Shown here: positions 59,701 to 64,000 of the stretch, piece by piece
Position numbering within the stretch: the stretch's first letter is position 1
How the letters are laid out: the number at the start of each line of letters is the position of its first letter
Origin: Mytilus edulis
Lineage: Eukaryota > Mollusca > Bivalvia > Mytilida > Mytilidae
Assembly: GCF_963676685.1 (NCBI RefSeq)
Contig: NC_092345.1
Span: 30,093,585 to 30,157,584, forward strand
Direction: 5' to 3'
DNA: 64,000 bases
The notes under the pieces: model-generated
The model's input: only the letters and a program-made list of their open reading frames with translations
What the model was told of the DNA's origin: nothing
Database searches by the model: none
Program-made: the position numbers and the translations under genes

Positions 59701-60962
59701 TTGGTTGGCCGTAATGAAATACAAGTATATTGTTTCCCAGATGACGTCAGATAAGTCCCATCAGAGAAGCGAAAGATACCAGAGACATTCAAACTAATAG
59801 ATGGTAACCAAAATCTTTTAATCTTCTACTCAAATTTGACCTACGGAATTAAACTTTAGAAATACAGGTTTTGTACTTTCAATACAACACGACAAGTAAC
59901 ACAAGTGAAACAGAATTTGCTTAACTCTCCGGAGAGCATGAGATCGAACCGGTTTTTTTTTGTGGTGTTCGTGTTGGTCAGTCTTACGTTTTTCTTGTTG
60001 TGGTTTGTATATTGCTACATATGTATTAGAATTTTGTTTGGGTTTTTTTTTCTTGCCATGTCATTATCATTTCTTTCCCACTTATTAGTTTAAATATGCC
60101 ATTGGTATCTTTTGCCTCACTTTTAGATTGTAAAGAAATCTACTTTTTATTTGACTTATAAATGAGACCCAAAGCATTATGTAGGCATCTTGTAATTTTC
60201 ATATTTACCTGAATGACGGGAAGCGAATAAAATCAACGGTACCAATTTTGTTGCACCAGATGCGCATTTCGACAAACTATGTCTCTTCAGTGATGCTCGT
60301 GGCCAAAATATTTGAAATCCAAAGCTTATATAAAAAATGAAGAGCTATAATCCAAAAGGTCCAAAAAGTATAGTCAAATTCAAAGTGTAGGTACGTGCGA
60401 GATAAGAATGTAAAGTATCTAGGTTTTGGATGAATGATATAAAGTCTTTTCCTAGTGTCCGTAACAGTTGATCATAACCATGCCTAAAGCAGTACTGGAC
60501 AAAATATTCTCCAAATTCTTCTAGAACTGTATCATAAGGGGTACCTGTGAAAACAATCAGTTACTTAATATCAATGTACAAGTCAGGGGGAAAAATACTT
60601 TAAACTAAGGTGAATTCGAAAATTGATGATATTTGAGTAATGACTTAGTCCGAGCAATTGAATTCAACTCAATCAACTAATTATTTAATATTTTTGTATT
60701 ATACGGAAACGTTTCAATCTACATTTTTCCGTATTTTACAACCGCATTCTACCAGCGATATGAAAATCTACTTTATCAAAATACATGTATTGAAGATAAA
60801 AAATTATTCTATTTTTTTCATAATTTTAACATTAGGTCTTCAATGTCAAATTAAGTCTTACCTGACACTGAACTAACTGCTCTAAGTAAAGCAAACGTTT
60901 TTTCATCAGGATATGATTGAAATACCAAAAAATCTGTATCATCGTCAAGACCACTTACAATT
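36548..60962 (-). CDS. GUCY1B2: Soluble guanylate cyclase beta-2-like subunit (gene span, 10 exons seen, first exon missing)
   Basis: Exons in transcript order: 60962-60862, 60544-60395, 59239-59126 (start uncertain), 56592-56140, 54385-54211, 51233-51088, 50252-50104, 45795-45649, 37458-37304, 36872-36548. They join in phase and sum to about 1915 bases. Domains are H-NOX (proximal His in LDTLHSYLA), H-NOXA/PAS with LCSP-like ICSP and [8 protein letters not shown]-like [18 protein letters not shown], coiled coil and class III cyclase domain. Both metal-binding Asp are present (FSDIV, IGDAYM), as are the guanine-selective Glu ([10 protein letters not shown]) and Cys ([10 protein letters not shown]). 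The protein therefore should make cGMP, with NO as the presumed ligand. The C-terminus CTVL is a CaaX prenylation box, as in vertebrate beta-2. The expected first exon (MYGF...) was not found before the window edge. Confidence 0.93.
37018..37042. repeat. (TA)n microsatellite
   Basis: An alternating AT run just 3' of the catalytic exon at 37304. Confidence 0.85.
37304..37458 (-). CDS. GUCY1B2: Guanylate cyclase exon: catalytic core
   Basis: 155 bases between ATTTCAG|ATA and AG|GTGGGT. It encodes [36 protein letters not shown] and [12 protein letters not shown]. The Cys in [10 protein letters not shown] is the guanine-contacting residue of guanylate cyclases. Confidence 0.95.
38046..38215 (+). 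repeat. Half copy of the 23685-24129 foldback element
   Basis: 'AGAACCATTGGCGACCCCACAGGGTAAATGTC ... AGTGGTCGTTACAGACGAAGGTTCACCTAATCTGACCCAATCAATTG ... GATTCTATG' aligns with the right arm of the foldback. No left arm is present. Confidence 0.65.
39165..39365 (-). repeat. Short interspersed repeat, long-form minus copy
   Basis: 'AAGATGTGGTATGCGTGCCAATGAGACACTCGACATCC ... GGCCTTCAACACGGAGCG ... GCCCCAAAAATTACTAGTG...CAAACGGGAAAACCAACGG' is the reverse complement of the long form at 26760-26965. Confidence 0.75.
41015..41085 (+). repeat. 'GACGAAACGCGCGTCAGGCGC' repeat fragment
   Basis: 'TTGATTAGTCTTTTGTAGACGAAACGCGCGTCAGGCGCAAATAAAAAATTTA' is the inverse of the core in the repeat at 10940-11360. 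Confidence 0.6.
41385..41520 (+). repeat. Short interspersed repeat, plus copy
   Basis: 'TAGCTGACTATGCGGTATGGGATTTGTTCATTGTTGAAGGCCGTACGGTGACCTATAG ... GTTGTCTCATTGGCAATCATACCACATCTTC'. The closest match in the window to the family consensus. Confidence 0.75.
42678..42811. repeat. 134-bp hairpin MITE
   Basis: TACATAGTGTGTTAGTGATCTAAAACGATATATACCGGGTC pairs with GACCCCGTATATATCGTATTAGGTCACTAACACACTATGTA. A shorter stem CATATGG / CCGTATATGG lies inside. Confidence 0.8.
42895..44212 (+). mobile_element. Bivalve 'AGCTCACCTGGCCCGAAGG' element with an internal tandem duplication
   Basis: It starts TTTTAGCTCACCTGGCCCGAAGGTCCAAGTGAGC, followed by a (GTC)n tract (about 42950-42976), and ends GGTAAGCGACACAGGCTCGTTAGAGCCTCTAG. 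A unit of about 470-490 bp beginning 'AAAATCTTCTCCTCT(A/G)AAA' is present twice (from about 43000 and about 43500), with 'CCAAGATGG' or 'CAAGATGGCCGCCATGG' and 'GGTAAAATGTAGATTTTGGCTTATAACTCTG' in each. I recognise it as a common bivalve repeat. No coding potential. Confidence 0.7.
44214..44273 (+). repeat. Two-copy 30-bp tandem repeat
   Basis: ACGTGTTCAAGTTTTCAATTTTAAGAACAT occurs twice head to tail. Confidence 0.85.
44341..44479. repeat. 139-bp hairpin MITE
   Basis: TAAGAATTGAATG...TTGTAAATTTATTGGGGTGTAAAAGCGTTGACCG pairs with CGGTCAACGCTTTTACAACCCTATAAAGTTACAAAATAAAACATTCAATACTTA around GTATACTT. Confidence 0.75.
44467..44700 (+). repeat. Interspersed repeat pair, copy 1
   Basis: 'CATTCAATACTTATAATTACATTTTT ... 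CACCTGTGCACTTTATTGTGGGACC(T/A)CGTGT...CATGAATGA...AGTTTTATTGAG ... TTAGCCAATCAGAATAA ... GAAACATACATCTAATGTAATTATAT'. The second copy is at 51237-51470, in another intron of the same gene. Confidence 0.75.
44960..45121 (+). repeat. (GAA)n tract, about 54 units
   Basis: An almost pure GAA array of 160 bp (purine strand on plus, so UUC in the guanylate cyclase pre-mRNA). It lies about 830 bp past the 3' side of the exon at 45649-45795. Confidence 0.97.
45649..45795 (-). CDS. GUCY1B2: Guanylate cyclase exon: catalytic core
   Basis: 49 codons between TTTTTAAG|GTT and CAG|GTTGGT, phase 0. [19 protein letters not shown] carries the guanine-selecting Glu and the second metal-binding Asp. Confidence 0.95.
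46776..48022. mobile_element. 1.25-kb element bounded by poly(G)/poly(C) inverted ends
   Basis: The left end TCTGGGGGAG(G)n GCAGGAGGATTTT mirrors the right end AAATCCTCCTGC(C)n AGA. Subterminal direct repeats of GAAAATAAATAAC-type words (three on the left, 46818-46925, and four GAAAATGAATAAT-type words on the right, 47878-47985) follow. The interior has no convincing gene; a 91-residue frame at 47406-47681 ends in [12 protein letters not shown] and is not recognised. Confidence 0.6.
48190..48620 (-). repeat. Retroelement-tail repeats, minus copies
   Basis: 'CCGAACTCCGAGGAAAGTTCTTAACGG...AAATTGAAAAATCAAAAGCTCAAGCAAATCAAACGAATTGATAACAACGGTCATATTCCTGAC' is the reverse complement of the repeat at 1590-1780. 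A shorter piece precedes it at about 48270-48350. Confidence 0.6.
49835..50000 (+). repeat. Retroelement-tail repeat, second type
   Basis: 'TTGCACTTCTGTGTTCTG...GATTCCCTCGGTTTTAG...AACCCGGATTTATTTTCTC...AACAGCGATATACTACTGTTGC' matches 2270-2420. It ends about 100 bp from the exon at 50104. Confidence 0.55.
50104..50252 (-). CDS. GUCY1B2: Guanylate cyclase exon: first metal-binding Asp
   Basis: 149 bases between ATTTCAG|AG and AAG|GTAAGG. It encodes [20 protein letters not shown] and [20 protein letters not shown]. The Asp in FSDIV is the catalytic metal ligand. Confidence 0.95.
50480..50580 (+). repeat. 'CATCAACAAAATATTCATTAGTGAC' repeat fragment
   Basis: 'AAACTCGTCATAGATACCAGGATTTGAATGTTGTACGCCATACGTGCGTTTCATCAAC' is a diverged copy of 10940-11360. 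Confidence 0.55.
51088..51233 (-). CDS. GUCY1B2: Guanylate cyclase exon: coiled coil to cyclase start
   Basis: 146 bases between AATTGCAG|G and [30 protein letters not shown] is the signalling helix, followed by the family hallmark [18 protein letters not shown]. An interspersed repeat begins about 4 bp outside the acceptor. Confidence 0.95.
51237..51470 (+). repeat. Interspersed repeat pair, copy 2, abutting an exon
   Basis: Second copy of the repeat at 44467-44700. Its edge is about 4 bp from the exon at 51088-51233, so the branch point and upstream pyrimidines of that intron lie in repeat DNA. Confidence 0.7.
51485..51660 (-). repeat. Retroelement-tail repeat, minus copy
   Basis: 'TCAAATTCAAAATGGAGAAGTCC...AAATCAAACGATATAAATCATTGAAACAAG...TAACTGCTATATTCCTGACTTG...CCTTCCACTTGTATG' is a diverged reverse copy of 1590-1780. 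Confidence 0.5.
53940..54110 (-). repeat. Bivalve 'GGAGGAAGCCGGAGTGCCCGG' interspersed repeat
   Basis: On the minus strand: TTTATTGATGGAGGAAGCCGGAGTGCCCGGTGTCAATCAAGATTTGACTCGAGCACACGTGCGGGCTTTGAACATCC. I recognise this as a common mollusc repeat. It reads as an open frame ([18 protein letters not shown]) near a guanylate cyclase exon but is not part of the gene. Confidence 0.6.
54211..54385 (-). CDS. GUCY1B2: Guanylate cyclase exon: end of H-NOXA/PAS region
   Basis: 175 bases between AAACAG|GT and ATAGC|GTAAGT. It encodes [20 protein letters not shown] and [20 protein letters not shown], matching the 'FLCSP...[21 protein letters not shown]' block of soluble cyclases. Confidence 0.94.
55620..55775 (+). 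repeat. Retroelement-tail repeat, plus copy
   Basis: 'GAAATGCCTGTACCAAGTCATAAATATGGCAGTTGTTTCCCATTCATTTGTTGGGTTTGAG...TTTGAGTTCGGTATTTTTG' matches 1640-1770. Confidence 0.65.
55840..56045 (+). repeat. 'GGACGAACGGACGAACG' repeat, copy 1
   Basis: 'GGTTTCAAGTTGATTGGACTTCAACTTCATCAAAAACTACC...TTTAACCTGAAGCTTGACGGACGAACGGACGAACGAACGG...AGACCAGAAAAAATAAAACCCATAAATGGGGCATA'. Copy 2 is at 56815-57070; the two flank the exon at 56140-56592. Confidence 0.7.
56140..56592 (-). CDS. GUCY1B2: Guanylate cyclase exon: H-NOX end, linker and H-NOXA
   Basis: 453 bases between TATGCAG|GT and AGAG|GTTAGT. It starts [19 protein letters not shown] (last H-NOX helix) and runs through a Ser/Glu-rich linker into [20 protein letters not shown] and [20 protein letters not shown], comparable with 'FCKAFPFHIIFDRDLVVTQ' and 'VFSLVRPHVDISF' of beta subunits. 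Confidence 0.93.
56815..57070 (+). repeat. 'GGACGAACGGACGAACG' repeat, copy 2
   Basis: 'TTCAAGTTGATTGAAACTCAACTTCATCAAACC...TTTAACCTGAAGCGGGACAGACGGACGGACAAACGAAC(AAACGAACGAACG)...GACCAGAAAT...GGTGGGGCATA'. It includes a GAAC microsatellite. Confidence 0.7.
58015..58115 (+). repeat. Half copy of the 23685-24129 foldback element
   Basis: 'GTCGTTACAGACAAACGTTCACATAATCTGTCCCAGTCAATGGGATAATC...GTCAATCAATGGCCACAGCCACACTGTTTTGAATATGATTCTA' matches the outer part of the foldback right arm. Confidence 0.7.
59126..59239 (-). CDS. GUCY1B2: Guanylate cyclase exon: H-NOX heme-propionate motif
   Basis: The donor ATAG|GTAAGT (59126) is firm. [20 protein letters not shown] and LHPLVI align with the H-NOX segment containing YxSxR; here it is Y-L-T-E-R. 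The 5' end at TGTGTAG|CC (59239) gives correct phase with the exon at 60395. A closer acceptor (TCTTTATAG, exon from 59202) looks stronger but would need a further small exon. Confidence 0.75.
59560..60080 (+). mobile_element. Reverse transcriptase C-terminal relic with its 3' tail
   Basis: 59560-59770 reads, with frameshifts and stops, [25 protein letters not shown] and [18 protein letters not shown]. These are the same segments as in the relic at 1-613 but in opposite orientation and more decayed. The tail at 59880-60080 (GCTTAACTCTCCGGAGAGCATGAGATCGAACCGG...GTGTTCGTGTTGG...TTGCCATGTCATTATC) matches 15870-16075. The copy sits in a guanylate cyclase intron, on the strand opposite to the gene. 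Confidence 0.7.
60235..60345 (+). repeat. 'GCACCAGATGCGCATTTCGACAA' repeat
   Basis: 'ACGGTACCAATTTTGTTGCACCAGATGCGCATTTCGACAAACTATGTCTCTTCAGTGATGCTCGTGGCC' is related to the TTTCGTC/CATCAGTGACGCTC repeats at 4185 and 10940. Confidence 0.6.
60395..60544 (-). CDS. GUCY1B2: Guanylate cyclase exon: H-NOX proximal histidine
   Basis: 150 bases between TTCACAG|GT and GCAC|GTACCT. It encodes [33 protein letters not shown] and [10 protein letters not shown]. The His in DTLH is the heme-proximal ligand (beta-1 His105). Confidence 0.92.
60862..60962 (-). CDS. GUCY1B2: Guanylate cyclase exon: N-terminal H-NOX
   Basis: 101 bases between TCTTTCAG|A and TCAG|GTAAGA. It encodes [20 protein letters not shown] and [14 protein letters not shown], matching the 'YDD..TYDLVAAASKVL' part of H-NOX. 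It needs two bases from an upstream exon, which was not found. Confidence 0.85.
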
Positions 60963-61689
60963 CTGAAAGACAAACAGATGATTAATGCAATATCTTTTCA
61001 CGCTAGAACTTTGTTTGGTGAATAAGCCATTGAAATTCTTGATATATGTACGTCAAATATTTTCATTAATACGTGTTTTCTAAACTTGTGAGTAACAATC
61101 AATTACTTTAAATCTATTTCACATCGATGCCTTGATGTAGTGTTGAATTTTACAATTGCACATACGCAACATAGATTCATATAGTATATATGATTATCAT
61201 TATTGTAGATCTAAACATACTATTAGTTTAACATGAGCTCCAATAAATCAATTTGAACCATAACTTAATTGAGGATTACTCCATAGCATCGGCTAACGAG
61301 AAGGGGTTGAATATGACGTTTTGTCGGAATGGGTTTAAGCTAACCGGTCTCTGATAAAACGTCGAATTTAAGAGTTGAATAAATGATCAACCGAAGTCCA
61401 TATTCAGAGACAAAGAAGCTATGAAATGTCTATCATCCCTTCATGGTAAATATGATTTTGACCATGCTTCAAAATAGTATTGATTGTGTATGTTAATCGT
61501 TCTACCACTCGTAATTGAACAGCAGATCTGAGGGCTTACCTTTTTGTATTTGAATACCTAAGCTTTACAAAATTCCGTACAAACAACGGTACATTGCGAA
61601 GGCTGATCTGCGGTTACTATTAAGGAATGTTCCATTAGATTGACAAAAGTTCTATCTTTAGAACAATATGAGGTTTCTAAAAAAAACTT

Positions 61690-62575
61690 TGAAGAAGTTT
61701 TGGATAATTTTCGATCGTTCTCTGAAATCAATTATGTCGAAACCTTTGATTTTTCAAATCTATATACCAACATTCCCATGTTAAAAGGAAAAATCTTTTA
61801 AAGAAATAAACTAGAATGTTTTTCAATACAACAATGATAGGACATGCTATTAGATGTATTACTTTTAGATACCATACGGCATATTTTGTTAAGATTGATC
61901 ACATGTTTCTCATTGGCAACACATTTGTTTAATAAATAGGTATACGTTTTCAAGAAATGGTCGCAATTTTCATGGGAGAAAAATGAAAAATCCAAAAATA
62001 ATACTGAACTCCGAGGAAAATTCAAAAAGAGAAGTTCCTAATCAAACAACAAAATCACAAGCATATTAGCAAAAAATAACGACAAGAATATAATATTGAT
62101 TAGGATAGTTCTTTTGAAGATAAAGGCAATAAAAGCACGTTTTTCCTTTCGGAACCTGTCTTATTTTCAGATGAGTCGGAGTTCCTTTAAACATTTGTCG
62201 AAAACGAAAAGATCAAAGAAGACAGATCCTTTAATTTTACATACAGAAATATTAATGATGCTCTATTATATTTTCTGAATGGATTCCATTAAGATATCCC
62301 CCTGAACTAGAAATTGAAGAAACAACAAAAAAAAGGCTTTTTCTGTCTAATTTTAGACTCATGCCTCGAATTTGACATAAGCGGTTATCTCAGCACCAGA
62401 ATCTATGACAAACAAGACACATTTTATTTTGAAATTATCAATCCTCCTCACCTGAGCAGTAATATACTAACTGTACCTGTTTTGACAGTTTTGCTTTCGT
62501 TTGATGTGTTCGAACTTTTGATTTTGTCAATTTCAATTTTACTTGGAGGTCGGTATTTTTTGTTACTTCATGTTT
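61690..62575 (+). mobile_element. Shuffled reverse transcriptase relic
   Basis: 61690-61800 encodes EEVLDNFRSFSEINYVETFD followed by FSNLYTNIPM, the palm-A motif of this RT family. 61800-62090 is an inserted segment in the opposite direction whose outer end carries the tail repeat (CTCCGAGGAAAATTC). At 62150-62280 the RT resumes as ESEFL(stop)TFVENEKIKEDRSFNFTYR, with NIND where the YIDD catalytic box should be. At 62350-62450 another frame carries LEFDISGYLSTRIYDKQDTF and INPPHLSSNI. It ends with the tail repeat at 62470-62560. Stops, frameshifts and the lost Tyr and Asp show it is dead. Confidence 0.75.
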
Positions 62576-62579
62576 GACA

Positions 62580-64000
62580 TCATTCTTAAAAATCGCTTTC
62601 ATATTTATGTCCGTAATGTCCTTTAATAAATCATAAGCTTCTTGGTCACACAGATTATTTAATTTTGATTAAACTAATAATTGCAAACGCCTTATAGATT
62701 CCAAGTGTTATTTCTCTCAAACGAGGTCTATTTTTTAATACATAACATTGTTCTATAGATATTTTATATATCAAAGTTTGAATATAAAAAATATATATGT
62801 ATATCTCTGTTATCGGTGTGTGGGTCAATAGATTACATTTAACAGTTTCAATGTATCGATAAATGAAATGACATAAAAGCCCTTGTTCACAGTTTACATG
62901 GAAACAGCTCTTCCTGGTGGTTGGAACTGGAACAAATTTAATAATCATTTGTTTTTGCGATTTTCTTTCGTTTAATTATCAGGGTTGAGAATCATTAGTG
63001 TTATGTGAATTAACAATACCGGAGAAAAAGAAATCCATTTTGAAAATGAAATTTTAAAATTAGAGAAAATTTCTACCGAAATATGTTTTTTTTATATATC
63101 TCTGGTTATATGCAAGTTTTTGCTATCAGTTTAAGCAACTTGTAATATATATATTGTTGTCTGGGCTACAGTTTGGTAACATTATTGGTTAAATATTCCA
63201 CTTTATTCTTATCTATCTAGCCTTTTTTAAATCTCATAAAGTCATTAGTAGTATACCGCTTTAAAAGTATAAATCTGTTTAACTGAAGCAAATCAAATCG
63301 CAAACCAGAGGAAACCATATGAACTATAACTATAGGAGGAAGAAAACACGGAACAAAAGAATACTTGAAATGTTTCAAAATAAACGCCAACATACATCAA
63401 AACGGACAATTCAATATCAATAATCTCTCTTCTAGTATCAGTAGCATACATTTCTGTATCAATTTTACAATTGCTCATCCTGAGCACTTTCCTAAGATTG
63501 ATTTGAATAGTATATAGTTTTCAGCTGAGATGTATTTCGTGGATTGCTGTTTGTTTGTTATCATGTTTTGTATATGTACACACTGCTTGTAATTCATATA
63601 CATTATTTCAAATACGAAGACATTTAATTAAAAGTTGTTATCCTTATGTTTTGATTGCGCTGGGTTTAAAAAAACATTGACCCCATGGGCTACCAGTTGC
63701 AATGATAGTTATGATTAGTTTTTGTAAATAAACTGTGTCTTGGATAAACCTCTTATTGAGATAATAAAGCATTAATATTAAACTCTTATATCATATCTAA
63801 ATATTTAGCAAAACATAACACTGAAGCAGTAAGTGCTTGAAATATAGTTGATTTGATTATTTTCTGTAAATCAACATTTATAAAATATTGAAATATTAAA
63901 TACGTTAATTGTTTTTTATCCCCGTGTATATCAGCCGTATTTGACACAACTTTTTTTTCAAATTTTCGGTTACTCATCCTTCTCAACTTGTAATACTTTA
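62580..64000. other. Non-coding sequence upstream of the guanylate cyclase gene
   Basis: AT-rich with no recognised gene or repeat. Short frames on the minus strand at 63293-63487 and 63786-63986 have no recognised homology. The expected first exon of the cyclase, beginning with an H-NOX MYGF-like start, was not found here. Confidence 0.5.

Noticed and set aside
60195-60230. Possible small H-NOX exon around 'CTTCCCGTCATTCAG|GTAAATATG'
   Set aside because: It could be read as either a donor or an acceptor. The acceptor reading gives KYENYKMPT, which resembles H-NOX, but it is followed by an in-frame TAA with no donor. The exon at 59239-59126 gives a simpler in-phase model.

Overview
The window is eukaryotic nuclear DNA from a bivalve mollusc, most likely a marine mussel (Mytilidae). 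It is AT-rich. Its genes are split into short exons with GT..AG introns. Intergenic and intronic DNA is packed with short interspersed repeats of a kind I recognise from mussel genomes, for example copies ending in 'GTTGTCTCATTGGCAATCATACCACATCTTC', which recur more than ten times on both strands. The species call rests on recognition, not on a search. No rRNA, tRNA, CRISPR or bacterial operon structure was seen.

Four protein-coding genes can be rebuilt from the sequence. (1) Minus strand, 13178 down to 3868: a dopamine/tyramine beta-hydroxylase-like copper monooxygenase. Eleven exons are visible and the last exon was not found. (2) Plus strand, 22066-22887: a KCTD7/14-like BTB protein with an uninterrupted CDS. 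(3) Minus strand, 34073 down to 25625: a nodulin-like/NFD4-like major facilitator transporter, complete in four coding exons (467 residues). (4) Minus strand, about 60962 down to 36548: a soluble guanylate cyclase beta-2-like subunit. Ten exons cover most of H-NOX, the H-NOXA/PAS region, the coiled coil and the cyclase domain, ending in a CaaX box. Its first exon lies upstream, probably beyond the window. Three of the four genes are on the minus strand. Nothing suggests that they are functionally linked beyond a general signalling theme (catecholamine/octopamine synthesis and NO/cGMP).

The rest is repeat-derived. Reverse-transcriptase relics with Penelope-like or related motifs lie at 1-613, 59560-59770 and 61690-62470, with detached 3' tail sequences elsewhere. 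Structured DNA elements include a 38-copy 30-bp minisatellite with a 240-bp higher-order unit (16668-17810), a 1.0-kb element whose terminal inverted repeats are themselves nested palindromes (18683-19701), a 445-bp foldback palindrome (23685-24129), a TA-flanked MITE filled with a GTATATAC array (32437-33129) and a 4.0-kb element with 309-bp terminal inverted repeats and a possible 6-bp target duplication (38326-42325). Several smaller hairpin MITEs are also present.

The most interesting biology is in the monooxygenase. It lacks the methionine copper ligand of the catalytic CuM site, and it has lost both cysteines of one conserved disulfide. The structured repeats are the most likely place for undescribed mobile-element families.
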